Assembly: GCF_038502225.1 (NCBI RefSeq) | Contig: NC_091292.1 | Span: 101,677,664-101,741,663, forward strand | Source: Cherax quadricarinatus | Lineage: Eukaryota > Arthropoda > Malacostraca > Decapoda > Parastacidae | Length of the DNA: 64,000 nucleotides | Direction of reading: 5' to 3' | Part shown: positions 9,136-20,216 of the stretch, piece after piece | Position numbering within the stretch: position 1 is the first letter of the stretch | Layout: every line of letters begins with the position of its first letter | The notes under the pieces: model-generated | Databases searched by the model: none | Seen by the model: the letters and a program-made list of their open reading frames with translations, nothing else | What the model was told of the DNA's origin: nothing | Program-made: the position numbers and the translations under genes

Positions 9136-12100
9136 ATGGAGCGTTTACTGAAACCTGAGAGGCTAGACTGTGACCCCAGCTTATCAACGGCTGCTCAGGA
9201 ATGGAAGCACTGGTTTAAGACTTTCGAAAACTTCTTGGGAGCCCTTCCTAAAAAAGATCTAGATAAACTAAGTCTGCTTATCAATTTTGTGTCACCTAAG
9301 ATATATGAGGCTATTTCTGAGTGTAATACCTATGAAGATGCTATCAAAACCCTCAAGTCTCAGTATATTAAACCTACAAATGAAATCTTTGCACGCTATC
9401 GCCTTGCAACTCGCCGCCAGCAGACTGATGAATCCTTAGAGAAATACCTTCAAGCACTGAAAATTTTAGGTAAGGACTGTCACTTCCAAGCAGTGACAGC
9501 TGCTCAGTATTGTGAAGAGTCCATCAGGGATGCGTTTATCAGTGGCCTGCAATCACCAATAATAAGGCAGCGTTTATTGGAGAATAAAACTCTCGACTTA
9601 GCCACTGCCTTCGACCAGGCAAGAGCTCTAGATTCAGCCCAGAAGAATTCTGAAGTATACAGTACCACTCAGCCTTCTCGAGTTGTAAGTGCTGCAATTC
9701 CTGACCAAGACTCTTGCAATGAAGTTACTGTGGAACCTGCCTCAGTGACAGCAGCAGCAGGTACGGTGTTTCTTTTGTGGTTTTTCAAGACATCCACGTC
9801 CAAAGTGTCCTGCTCGTGAAGCAATGTGCCATAAATGCCACAAGAAAGGTCACTTTGCTAAAGTATGTCGTGCTAATGCATCAACAAGAGCTAGTGCCTC
9901 CACACATTCCAGTGATCATGCGACTCTAGCAACAGTGACTTCTGCAGCTACTCCAAATTCACTGTCAAAGGCAGTTGTGAAAGTATTCATCAAAGGAACA
10001 GAAGTAGATGGTCTTATTGATAGTGGCAGCTCAGAGAGTTTCATCAACTTTGATTTAGTTAAACGCCACTCCTTGACTGTACATCACTCATCAGGTACCG
10101 TTTCCATGGCATCAACATCTCTCTCTCTATTCAGACCTTAGGGTTTTGTAAGGTAAATCTCAGAGTTAATGGAAAGGATTATCAAGATGTACATTTAGCT
10201 ATTCTGCCACAACTGTGCTCTGATGTTATCCTTGGTCAGGACTTTCAGAAGCTGCATGATAGTGTCACCTTAACATACGGAGGTGAACTACCTCCTCTTG
10301 TTGTCTGTGGACTTAGCACTTTAAGGGTAGACCCACCAAAGCTCTTTGCAAATCTTACCGCGGATTGCCATCCTATATCAGCTAAGTCACGCCGCTATTC
10401 TTATGAGGATCGGATGTTCATTGAGAAGGAAACTCAGAGGCTGCTGAAGGAGGGTATTATAGAACCGAGTAATTCCCCTTGGCGTGTACAGGTTGTTGTT
10501 GTTAAGGATGATTATAGGAAACGGAGACTGGCTATCGATTACCCTCTACCTCGAATTGATGATACAGTGAACAAAATTGCTCAGTACTATGTGTTTAGCA
10601 CAATTGATCTACAGAGTGCCTATCATCAAGTCCCTATAAGGAATGAAGATAAACCATACACAGTGTTTCAGGCTAGTGATGGCCTGTATCAGTTTACCAG
10701 AGTCCCTTTTGGAGTCACCAATGGGGTAGCCTGCTTCCAACGAATTATGGATTCACTCATTCAGGAAGAGCAACTCATGGGAACTTACGCGTATTTAGAT
10801 AATGTTACCATTTGTGGCAAGACCCAGGAGGAACATGATGCAAACCTTGATAAGTTTTTGGAAGCCGCCAAGAAGAAAAATATCAGTTACAATGAGGAAA
10901 AGTGCACTTTTTCAACTAAAAGGCTTAGCATCCTTGGTTATGTAGTGGAAGGAGGTTCAATATTCCCAGACCCTGAACGACTACGACCTCTACGGGAACT
11001 TCCAATGCCTCAAGACAAAAAATCACTCCGAAGAACTCTTGGTCTCTTTGCTTATTACTCACAATGGATCTACAACTATTCAAGTAAAATCCGCCCATTG
11101 AGTGCTACCACATTTCCTGTGACAAAGGAAGCAGAAGCTGCTTTCCATACTCTTAAACAGGACATTGAAAACTCAGTAGTTCAAGCCATTGATGAGTCCC
11201 TACCATTCGAAGTGGAAACGGATGCATCTGACATTGCCATTGCTGCAGTCTTATCTCAGGCAAGACGACCAGTAGCCTTCTTTTCGAGAACTTTTCAAGG
11301 ATCAGAGAAGTGTTATACTGCTGTAGAAAAGGAAGCTCAGGCCATAATAGAAGCAGTTTGCCACTGGAGGCATTATTTAACTGGTAGACATTTCACCATA
11401 AGGACTGACCAACGGTCCGTGATGTATATGTTCGACAAGAAGCACAAAAGTAGGATAAAGAATGACAAGATATTACGCTGGAGGATGGAACTATCGTGTT
11501 ATGACTTTGATATTCTGTACCGACCATGTCATTCTCTAGGTCCCACTGTGGAGCAGCATGTCATGATTTGCAATCACTCTCAGCGCTCCACAAGGCTTTG
11601 TGTCACCCAGGAGTTACACGCCTGTACCATTTTGTCAAATCAAAGAACATGCCCTACTCAGTGGAAGATGTGCGACAAGTGATCAGAGCATGCAGAGTAT
11701 GTGCAGAGTGCAAGCCAAACTTTCATCAGCCAGAGAAGACTCATCTCATAAAATCCACCCAGCCTTTCGAGAGACTGAATATAGATTTCAAAGGACCTCT
11801 ACCAAGCACAAATCAGAATAGATATTTCCTTACCATAGTAGATGAATATTCAAGGTTTCCCTTTGTGTTCCCCTGTGCAAATATGACTGCTTCAACTGTT
11901 ATTAGTTGTCTTTCACAGTTGTTCTCTATTTTTGGTATGCCAGCTTATATCCATTCAGACAGGGGATCCTCGTTCATGAGTAACGAACTTCAGGAGTTTT
12001 TGGCTAGCAAAGGTATTGCCTGCAGCAGAACAACAAGCTACAACCCTCAAGGCAATGGTCAAGTGGAGCGGTTCAATGGTACTATATGGAAGGCAGTTAC

Positions 12101-12662
12101 AATGACATTGAAGTCGCGCAATCTACCTGTTGAACACTGGCAAACTGTCCTACCTGATGCTCTTCACTCTATTAGATCATTGCTGTGCACAGCTACTAAT
12201 GCAACCCCTCATGAAAGACTCCTCAACTATTCACGTCGTTCCTCTACGGGAGCCTCCATGCCCACTTGGTTATGTCATCCTGGACCCGTTCTCCTGAAGA
12301 GTCACCGTAGGATGAACAAGACGGATCCTTTAGTGGAAGAGGTAGAGCTCCTGCAAGCTAATCCACATTACGCCCATATTCGCTACCAAAATGGTGAAGA
12401 GACTACAGTATCTATAAGACATTTAGCCCCAGTTGAAATCCCCATTAGTGTGGAATCTCAAGATACACCAATAGATGTGAAAGATGCTTCGTTTTCTCCT
12501 GGAAAGCCCCTTGAGACTACCCCTACAGAAATAGAGGATTCTGCTCCAGCAGTTAGTCAAACCCCGCTGGAAAATATTGAACCTGGTGAAGAGGCTCAAG
12601 GGCTACGAAGGTCGGGACGTGTACGTCGCCCACCTAACAGTTTGGGAGATTACTGTCTCTGA
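9136..12662 (+). pseudogene. Gypsy gag-pol, broken copy
   Basis: Homologous along its length to the intact polyprotein at 2266-5853, but with several lesions: a 2-bp loss near 9770, just before the first zinc knuckle; a 2-bp gain in a CT run near 10125, which restores the frame; a 39-bp in-frame loss near 10543 that removes 13 residues of the RT; and a loss of about 22 bp near 11525 between RNase H and integrase, which shifts the frame. Blocks still readable are gag (9136-9819), the second zinc knuckle and protease (9824-10141), RT and RNase H (10414-11520) and integrase (11526-12662). The RT box is YLDN, as in the intact copy. Not functional. Confidence 0.9.
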
Positions 12663-13103
12663 TATTTTAGAAGGGGGAGATTGTAGTGATACTGCTCCTG
12701 TGGGGAGCAGCAACAGGATAATACTGCACCACCTCTCGGGGCCCTTAACAACAACAGTTTGGTGTGTGTCATGGGCACCAACACATGGTGTGTGATTCTC
12801 TTCTTTTACATCAATATACAGTGGTCCCTCGTTGTTCGTAATTAATCCGTTCCTGGAGCCGTTACTATAAACGAAATTTACTATTTACGAATCAATTTTC
12901 CCCATAAGAAATAAGGTAAATACAATTAATCCGTTCCTGACACCCAGAAGTATTAAAACAAAAAGTTTTTTAACATGAAATATGCATGTAGTACATAAAC
13001 AATACAATGGGAAATGATGAATGAAACATTAACAGCATAACACTTACCTTTATTGGAGATTCTTCTTAAGTGTATGGGAGACTGGAGGAGGAGAGTGGAT
13101 TGT

Positions 13104-15062
13104 TTATAGTTTGGAAGGGGAATCCCCTTCCGTCAACACCTCAGGTACCATTTGCTTTTCTGGGGTTGCTTCTTTTCTCTGTTTCTTAATGCCACTAGGA
13201 CCACCTTGAGAGTCACTGGAGTCCTGTCTCACAAAATAACTGTGGAGAGAGCTCTGTTTCTGGCGTCTCTTTAACACTTCCCTAAAATGGCCCAAGACTT
13301 TGTCACTGTACATGTTGCCAACCTGGCTTGCAACAACCTTGTTAGGGTGATGTTTCTCCATAAAGCTTTCCATCTTACCCCACATAGTAAAAATCTCTTT
13401 AATTTCTGAAGAAGGCACCTTCTTCCATCTCTCTTCCTCCTCCTCTGCAGCAAGATTCTGAGCTGCGATGTGTTGCTCTTCCTGCTGAAGCTCTTGCAGC
13501 TCCTCAGTGGTGAGCTCTTCATTGTGGTCTTCCACCAATTCTTCCACATCCTCCAAACTCACATCCAACCCCATGGAACTCCCCAGTGCCACAATTGATT
13601 TTACAACAGACATAGGCTCATTAGGGTCAGTCCCAAATTCTTCAAAATCCCTCAACTTTCTCCAGGCAGAGTTCAAAGTCCTGGTAGTCACTCCCTCCCA
13701 AGCCATACCTATAAGGGTTATGCAGTGGAGGATGCTGAAGTGTTCTCTCCAAAATTCTTTGGGTCAAGTGAGTGTCTGTGGTCACAGTCAAGCACCTGTG
13801 AAACATTGCTTTTGTGTAGAGTTTTTTAAAGTTTGCAATAACCTGCTGGTCCATGGGTTGGAGGAGAGGAGTGGTATTCGGGGGCAAGAACTTTACTGTG
13901 ATGAACCCAAACTCCTCGAAAATTAGGTCATCCAAGTTTGGAGGATGAGCAGGTGCATTGTCCATTACTAGCAGGCACTTGAGATCCAATTTCTTTTCCA
14001 GGAGATACTCCTTCACACTAGGGCCAAACACTTCATTGAACCACTCGACGAAAATTTCCCTCGTGACCCATGCCTTACTATTAGATTTCCAAAACACACA
14101 CAATTTACTCTTCATATTATTATTATTAGTAGTATTATAATCAAGGGGGAAGCACTAAACCCATAGGATTATACAGTGCTTGGGGGAGGGATGGAAGGTA
14201 TTCAGGTTTAACTCAGGGAACTGGAGCACAGATCCAGTTCCCTAGATCAAGAGCCCCTCACCAGCATCAAGGAACCTTCCTTGAGGAGTTATTCTTCATA
14301 ACATTGTTTTTCCTGAACACTCTGGGATTTTCAGAATGGTACACTAGTAATGGCTTCACTTTGAAATCCCCACTAGCATTAGCACAGAACATTAGCGTCA
14401 GCCTGTCTTTCATAGGCTTGTGTCCTGGCATTGCCTTTTCCTCTTGTGTAATGAAGGTCCTCTTTGGCATTTTCTTCCAAAAGAGGCCTGTTTCGTCACA
14501 ATTGAACACTTGTTCAGGTTTCAGTCCTTCAGCCTCTATGTACTCCTGGAATTCATGCACATATTTTTCAGCTGCCTTGTGGTCCGAACTGGCAGCCTCA
14601 CCATGCCTTACCACACTGTGTATGCCAGTACGGTTCTTAAATCTCTCAAACCAGCCTTTGCTGGCCTTAAATTCACTCACTTCACCACTATTTGCAGGCA
14701 ATTTCTTTACCAAATCTTCATGCAACTGCCTAGCCTTTTCACAAATAAACGAAGTCATAAGAGAATCTCCTGCTAAATTGTTTCTCATTTATCCACACCA
14801 ATAATAACTTCTCAACCTCTTCCAGTACTGGTGATCTCATTTTTGTCAGCATAGTTACTCCCTTTGCAACAACAGCATCCTTTATTTCATTTTTCTTGGC
14901 CACTATGGAACATAAGGTTGTGTAGAGTTTCTTATACATCCTGGACAGTTCGGCCACACTTGTACCACTTTCATATTGTTCAATGATGGTTTTCTTAAAT
15001 TCAATCGTATTTCTCACCTTCTTTACCACAAGCTTGGCACTAGGAGCTTTCTTTGGAGCCAT
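13104..15062 (-). pseudogene. Tigger/pogo transposase, disrupted
   Basis: Minus-strand coding region starting MAPKKAPSAK at 15062. The N-terminal part (to about 14739) is a helix-turn-helix DNA-binding domain; the next block (14788-14300) has a CENP-B-type second domain (SKGWFERFKNR) and the first catalytic Asp (FNCDETGLFWKKMP). A SINE then interrupts the gene (14117-14288). After it come the second Asp (VMDNAPAHP) and the third (LLQPMDQQ). There is a frame change near 14770 and another near 13740-13760, after which the C-terminal acidic tail runs to 13104. The DDD catalytic set can be read, but the copy cannot make a continuous protein. Confidence 0.85.
14117..14288 (-). mobile_element. tRNA-like SINE inside the Tigger transposase
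   Basis: 172-bp insertion flanked by near-identical 12-bp repeats (TTACTCTTCATA at 14105-14116, TTATTCTTCATA at 14289-14300). On the minus strand it starts with AAGGTTCCTTGATGCTGGTG, passes a block like GATCTAGGGAACTGGATCTG, and ends in CCTATGGGTTTAGTGCTTCC plus an AATAAT-rich tail. Its last ~45 bp match the 3' end of the RNase H-bearing LINE at 19204-20204. Related copies have a B-box-like GGTTCAAATC (near 22012), suggesting a Pol III origin. Confidence 0.8.
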
Positions 15063-15524
15063 GGTAGCTTATTTAGTACTTGCAAGCACTAAAATAAATG
15101 GAATATTATGAAATATTTCGCTGGAGCACGTGAGGGGACCTTCGCTCACTGGTAAACAATGCCAGACTGGCTGCCGCCCTGGCTCACGCTGTGGGTACGC
15201 GTCCCGGACGAACTACGACTCGCGAGTCAACCTATGAAAAGCGAGTCCACGTTTATACGAAAATACCTCTATGATTGGCGAATTTTACGATTGCCGGGAA
15301 CTACAAAAAGCGGGGGACCACTGTATTAGTGATGCAGATTACATGGTGAGTTTAAATATGTGGCCTGTAGTTATAACTTTTCTCTTGACATATGCAAGAC
15401 ATCACCATCCCTGTAGAAGCATTTATTAGATATACTAGTCATTATATTTTGTTGTTGCAGAAGTACTATGAAGATTCTATGTTCAATAAAGCCTAGAGAT
15501 AAGGCCTGTGTTTCTATCACAACA

Positions 15525-16038
15525 CTGACCTAGAAAATGTACAGAGAACCTTCACGGCGCGCATAACGGAGATAAAACACCTCAATTACTGGGAGCGCTT
15601 GAGGTTCCTGAACCTGTATTCCCTGGAATGCAGGCGGGAGAGATGATTATATACACCTGGAAAATCCTTGCACACGAAAATCACTACGAAAGCAAAAGAC
15701 TTGGCAGACGATACAACATCCCCCCAATGAAAAGCAGGGGTGTCACTAGCACGTTAAGAGACCATACAATAAGTGTCAGGGGCCCGAGACTGTTCAACTG
15801 CCTCCCAGCATACATAAGGGGGATTACCAACAGACCCCTGGCAGTCTTCAAGCTGGCACTGGACAAGCACCTAAAGTCAGTACCTGACCAGCCTGGCTGT
15901 GGCTCATATGTTGGCTTGTGTGCAGCCAGCAGTAACAGCCTGGTTGATCAGGCTCTGATCCACCAGGAGGCCTGGTCACAGACCGGGCCGTGGGGGTGTT
16001 GACCCCCGGAACTCTCTCTAGGTAAACTCCAGGTAAAC
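15525..16038 (+). mobile_element. LINE B copy 2, 3' end
   Basis: Resumes LINE B after the Gypsy-2 insertion with CTGACCTAGAAAATG and runs to the 3' end CTCCAGGTAAAC at about 16038. Frame 15628-16002 encodes the C-terminal region (RGPRLFNCLPAYIRG). Relative to the copy at 59177-61172 it has a 4-bp deletion (GAGAGATGATT for GAGAGATACATGATT) and further short deletions around 15663-15685, so it is inactive. Confidence 0.85.
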
Positions 16039-16631
16039 GGACTTCAATGTGTGAACCGAGTGCGGTAGCAATCCTCTGTGTCAGAACATAGGAAATAAGT
16101 GTTGAAAATGTTACACATTTCTGTCACTAACAGCAAGTAAGCCTATCTTTTTCCTTATTCTATATACCTGAAAAATCCTTAGGATTGGTCTTTGATTCCC
16201 TTGCAACTCTAATTTCATATTTTCTTTTGGATTTCCATATTCCTTTCTTGAATTCTCAAACTGAATACATTGATTCTTCTGTAAATGCCTCTGTGTATAA
16301 TCCTACAGGTTTAGCACTCCACCATAATTATAATGTAAATGCCTCTTTTCACCCAAGATGTTTGAATCTATTAATTATCCATTTAGGGTCATTCATGTTT
16401 CATCTAAATTCTCTATTAGGGTTTTATGCTGCTGTTCAGCCGGCTTGTACAATGCTGTGGAAAATGCGAGTGGCGACCACCACCCCACATCTGGTCTCCC
16501 TCACCAGTCAAGCTATTCCAGTCTACACTTAATCCCTTAACTCACCTGATCTGTACTGCCAACATTGGGGACCTTAATTTCATCATTATGAAGGTAATTC
16601 CATGAGATACATATATATATATATATTTTAA
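16039..16631. other. Spacer without a recognised gene
   Basis: A/T-rich sequence. A diverged LINE D/SINE tail (TACAGGTTTAGCACTCCACC) lies near 16302-16322 and a short TA run at 16611-16625. Nothing else recognised. Confidence 0.6.
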
Positions 16632-18986
16632 AAATGCAGTATTAGAATGTGGAGCAGAAGTTTGTGGTTATAGGAGGGTGGGGACAGGAGGAAAGAGGAG
16701 TGATTGGTGGAATGATGAAGTAAAGGGTGTGATAAAAGAGAAAAAGGTAGCTTACGAGAGGTTTTTACAAAGCAGAAGTGTTATAAGAAGAGCAGAGTAT
16801 ATGGAGAGTAAAAGAAAGGTGAAGAAAGTGGTGAGAGAGTGCAAAAGGAGAGCAGATGAAAGAGTGGGAGAGGCACTGTCAAGAAATTTTAATGAAAATA
16901 AGAAAAAATTTTGGAGCGAGTTAAACAAGTTAAGAAAGCCTAGGGAAAGTATGGATTTGTCAGTTAAAAACAGAGTAGGGGAGTTAGTAGATGGGGAGAG
17001 GGAGGTATTAGGTAGATGGCGAGAATATTTTGAGGAACTTTTAAATGTTGAGGAAGAAAGGGAAGCGGTAATTTCATGCACTGGCCAGGGAGGTATACCA
17101 TCTTTTAGGAGTGAAGAAGAGCAGAATGTAAGTGTGGTGGAGGTACGTGAGGCATTACGTAGAATGAAAGGGGGTAAAGCAGCTGGAACTGATGGGATCA
17201 TGACAGAAATGTTAAAAGAAGGGGGGATATAGTGTTGGAGTGGTTGGTACTTTTGTTTAATAAATGTATGAAAGAGGGGAAGGTACCTAGGGATTGGCGG
17301 AGAGCATGTATAGTCCCTTTATATAAAGGGAAAGGGGACAAAAGAGATTGTAAAAATTATAGAGGAATAAGTTTACTGAGTATACCAGGAAAAGTATACG
17401 GTAGGGTTATAATTGAAAGAATTAGAGGTAAGACAGAATGTAGAATTGCGGATGAGCAAGGAGGCTTCAGAGTGGGTAGGGGATGTGTAGATCAAGTGTT
17501 TACATTGAAGCATATATGTGAACAGTATTTAGATAAAGGTAGGGAAGTTTTTATTGCATTTATGGATTTAGAAAAGGCATATGATAGAGTGGATAGAGGA
17601 GCAATGTGGCAGATGTTGCAAGTTTATGGAATAGGTGGTAAGTTACTAAATGCTGTAAAGAGCTTTTATGAGGATAGTGAGGCTCAGGTTAGGGTGTGTA
17701 GAAGAGAGGGAGAATACGTCCCCGGTAAAAGTAGGTCTTAGACAGGGATGTGTAATGTCACCATGGTTGTTTAATATATTTATAGATGGGGTTGTAAAAG
17801 AAGTAAATGCTAGGGTGTTCGGGAGAGGGGTAGGATTAAATTATGGGGAATCAAATTCAAAATGGGAATTGACACAGTTACTTTTTGCTGATGATACTGT
17901 GCTTACGGGAGATTCTAAAGAAAAATTGCAAAGGTTAGTGGATGAGTTTGAGAATGTGTGTAAAGGTAGAAAGTTGAAAGTGAACATAGAAAAGAGTAAG
18001 GTGATGAGGGTATCAAATGATTTAGATAAAGAAAAATTGGATATCAAATTGGGGAGGAGGAGTATGGAAGAAGTGAATGTTTTCAGATACTTGGGAGTTG
18101 ACGTGTCGGCGGATGGATTTATGAAGGATGAGGTTAATCATAGAATTGATGAGGGAAAAAAGGTGAGTGGTGCATTGAGGTATATGTGGAGTCAAAAAAC
18201 GTTATCTATGGAGGCAAAGAAGGGAATGTATGAAAGTATAGTAGTACCAACACTCTTATATGGATGTGAAGCTTGGGTGGTAAATGCAGCAGCGAGGAGA
18301 AGGTTGGAGGCAGTGGAGATGTCCTGTCTAAGGGCAATGTGTGGTGTAAATATTATGCAGAAAATTCGGAGTGTGGAAATTAGGAGAAGGTGTGGAGTTA
18401 ATAAAAGCATTAGTCAGAGGGCAGAAGAGGGGTTGTTGAGGTGGTTTGGTCATTTAGAGAGAATGGATCAAAGTAGAATGACATGGAAAGCATATAAATC
18501 TATAGGGGAAGGAAAGAGGGTAGGGGTCGTCCTCGAAAGGGTTGGAAAGAGGGGGTAAAGGAGGTTTTGTGGGCGAGGGGCTTGGACTTCCAGCAAGCGT
18601 GCATAAGCGTGTTAGATAGGAGTGAATGGAGACGAATGATACTTGGGACCTGACGATCTGTTGGAGTGTGAGCAGGGTAATATTTAGTGAAGGGATTCAG
18701 GGAAACCGGTTATTTTCATATAGTCGGACTTGAGTCCTGGAAATGGTAAGTACAATGCCTGCACTTTAAAGGAGTGGTTTGGGATATTGGCAGTTTGGAG
18801 GGATATGTTGTGTATCTTTATACGTATATGCTTCTAAACTGTTGTATTCTGGGCACCTCTGCAAAAGCAGTGATAATGTGTGAGTGTGGTGAAAGTGTTG
18901 AATGATGATGAAAGTATTTTCTTTTTGGGGATTTTCTTTCTTTTTTTGGGTCACCCTGCCTCGGTGGGAGACGACCGACTTGTTGA

Positions 18987-18989
<3 letters not shown>
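16632..18989 (+). mobile_element. RTE-clade LINE (subfamily A2), 5' truncated
   Basis: Begins near AAATGCAGTATTAGAATG, inside the linker between endonuclease and RT. It covers the RT and C-terminal domain and ends with the A2 signature GGTCACCCTGCCTCGGTGGG, then AGACGACCGACTTGTTGAAAAA. A2 differs from A1 in the RT sequence and in the 3' UTR. It is followed by a TA microsatellite. Confidence 0.88.
16678..18653 (+). pseudogene. RTE ORF2 reverse transcriptase, frameshifted
   Basis: RT motifs are clear: GKAAGTDGI, VPLYKGKGDK, NYRGISLLSIPGK, FMDLEKAYDRVDR, RQGCVMSPWLFN and the catalytic FADDT (about 17887-17901). At least three frame changes are visible: near 17220 (missing base before GGGGGGATATAG), near 17715 (extra base before CCCCGGTAAAAG) and near 18510. 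The downstream part has the family tail LLYGCEAW and RWFGHLERM. The usual stop is TGA 18651-18653. Compare the intact A2 frame at 44989-46800. Confidence 0.85.

Positions 18990-19054
<65 letters not shown>
18990..19054. repeat. (TA)n microsatellite
   Basis: About 32 TA units directly after the RTE A2 tail, the same placement as the TA tract at 861-930. Confidence 0.95.
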
Positions 19055-19055
<1 letters not shown>

Positions 19056-19095
19056 CTGATTTGTGATCACTGGCTCCAAGCTTTTCATTAACAAA

Positions 19096-19139
19096 TTATA
19101 ACGAAGCACTAAACCCTTAAGGGCCACACAGTGCTGTTA
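19096..19139 (-). mobile_element. Tail-only LINE D/SINE insertion (44 bp)
   Basis: CATTAACAAA occurs on both sides (19086-19095 and 19140-19149). Between them lies only GAAGCACTAAACCCTTAAGG and the rest of the conserved tail, so this is an extremely 5'-truncated retroinsertion with its own 10-bp target duplication. Confidence 0.75.
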
Positions 19140-19203
19140 CATTAACAAAGTCTAGCTGGATATTTCTTCCAGATGGTTCTGACAGTTTTCAAAAGCAGTC
19201 TTA

Positions 19204-20204
19204 TCGCAATGTACACCAATGGTTCCAAGTCTTCGACGGTGTTGGATTCACAGCAGTGTTTCCGGACAGCGTCGTGCGAGAGCGTTTCCCCCGGCTAGCA
19301 TTTTTACAGCTGAATTGTATGCCATTCTCATAGTTCTTATCCATATTGCATCTATACTTGTCACCATTTGTGGTCATTTCAGACTCTTAGTGCTTTACAG
19401 GCTATACAAAAATTTGATACACCTTGTCCTCTGGTTCTTCATATCCAACTTTGGTTACACCATACCTCTAGCAAGCACAAAGATATTGTTTTTTGTTGGG
19501 TCCTCAGTCATATTGACATACAGGGTAATGAACAGGCAGACAGTGCTGTGCAGTCAGCAGTACATGACCTCCCAGTTTGATATAGAGATGATTCATTCAC
19601 TATTTTGCTGTAATTGCTTCCCACCTTCACACCCGTCGGCAACAACGTTGGTCTGATCTGCTCCATAATAAACTACATTCTATTAAACCGAGTATAGGTT
19701 TCTGGCCATCTTATCAGTGTCGAGGTTGGGAGTCTACTCCCGTCTTCACTTTGGCCACATACTTCTTACTCACGAGTACCTCGTGGAGAGGTGCCATGTT
19801 CCACTCTGAGAATTGCCAGGTTCCAGTTTCTGTTAGCCACATTCTGTTGGACCACCCACTCTATCAGCGAGTATGCACAATTTACATCCATCGTCATCAC
19901 CACTCTACTGCCCTTACTTTACCTTCCATTCAAGCTAATGGACCCTCCTTTAACCCACACACTCTCGTTGACTTTTTGACAGCAATTGATTTACTGTACA
20001 AACTCTGATGATGCCTCTAGTACTCCTCACAGCCCTTTCTACCTCAATCTCTTGCTATCCTCTACCCCAGCACTATCCACTGTCCCACTGCACTCCATGA
20101 CCTAATCATCTCTCTCCCTCTTGCTACCCAATACCCCTGCATCCTTTTGTGCCCAGCGGTGCTGTATGACCCTTGTAGGTTTAGCGCTTCTTTTTTTATT
20201 ATTG
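19204..20204 (+). mobile_element. RNase H-bearing LINE (LINE D), 5' truncated
   Basis: Flanked by a perfect 12-bp duplication AAAGCAGTCTTA (19192-19203 and 20205-20216). It encodes the RNase H domain at the end of an I-group/Jockey-type LINE: TNGSKSS at the start, a segment ending LSALQAIQKFDTP (19368-19430), and DIVFCWVLSHIDIQGNEQAD (about 19477-19536), with the typical SHI..GNEQAD end of RNase H. After it comes a cysteine-bearing region (HILLDHPLYQR). Frames are broken (for example near 19225 and 19340). The 3' end is GTGCTGTATGACCCTTGTAG, GTTTAGCGCTTC and a T/ATT tail, which defines the tail seen in many short insertions in the window. Confidence 0.85.
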
Positions 20205-20216
20205 AAAGCAGTCTTA

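Larger units (their letters stand above)
12819..15323 (-). mobile_element. Tigger-like (pogo/Tc1-mariner superfamily) DNA transposon
   Basis: Terminal inverted repeats begin CAGTGGTCCC and end GGGACCACTG. The 2505-bp element is flanked by TA (12817-12818 and 15324-15325), the standard target duplication of this superfamily. The subterminal region (ATCCGTTCCTGGA and CCTCTATGATTGGCG) is typical of Tigger elements. It encodes a CENP-B-like transposase on the minus strand (13104-15062) and is itself interrupted by a SINE. Confidence 0.92.
8735..15524 (+). mobile_element. Gypsy LTR retrotransposon 2, degraded
   Basis: Same family as the copy at 1908-6254 but opposite strand and a different place in LINE B, so an independent insertion (5-bp duplication CTGAC at 8730-8734 and 15525-15529). 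5' LTR 8735-9073, gag-pol remnants 9136-12662, polypurine tract 12669-12681, 3' LTR 12682-15524 enlarged by a Tigger transposon. LTR differences (for example GATACTTCTCC against GATACTGCTCC, a 3-bp AAC deletion, several substitutions) show it is older than copy 1. Confidence 0.93.
12682..15524 (+). repeat. Gypsy-2 3' LTR, split by a Tigger transposon
   Basis: LTR sequence is present at 12682-12818 and 15324-15524. Without the 2505-bp insert and one TA it is 336 bp, the family length minus a 3-bp deletion. It ends CTATCACAACA at 15524 and is followed by the CTGAC duplication. Confidence 0.92.

Noticed and set aside
1..16038. One large inverted duplication explaining the LINE-Gypsy-LINE symmetry
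   Set aside because: The two Gypsy copies sit at different LINE B positions with different target duplications and different ages.
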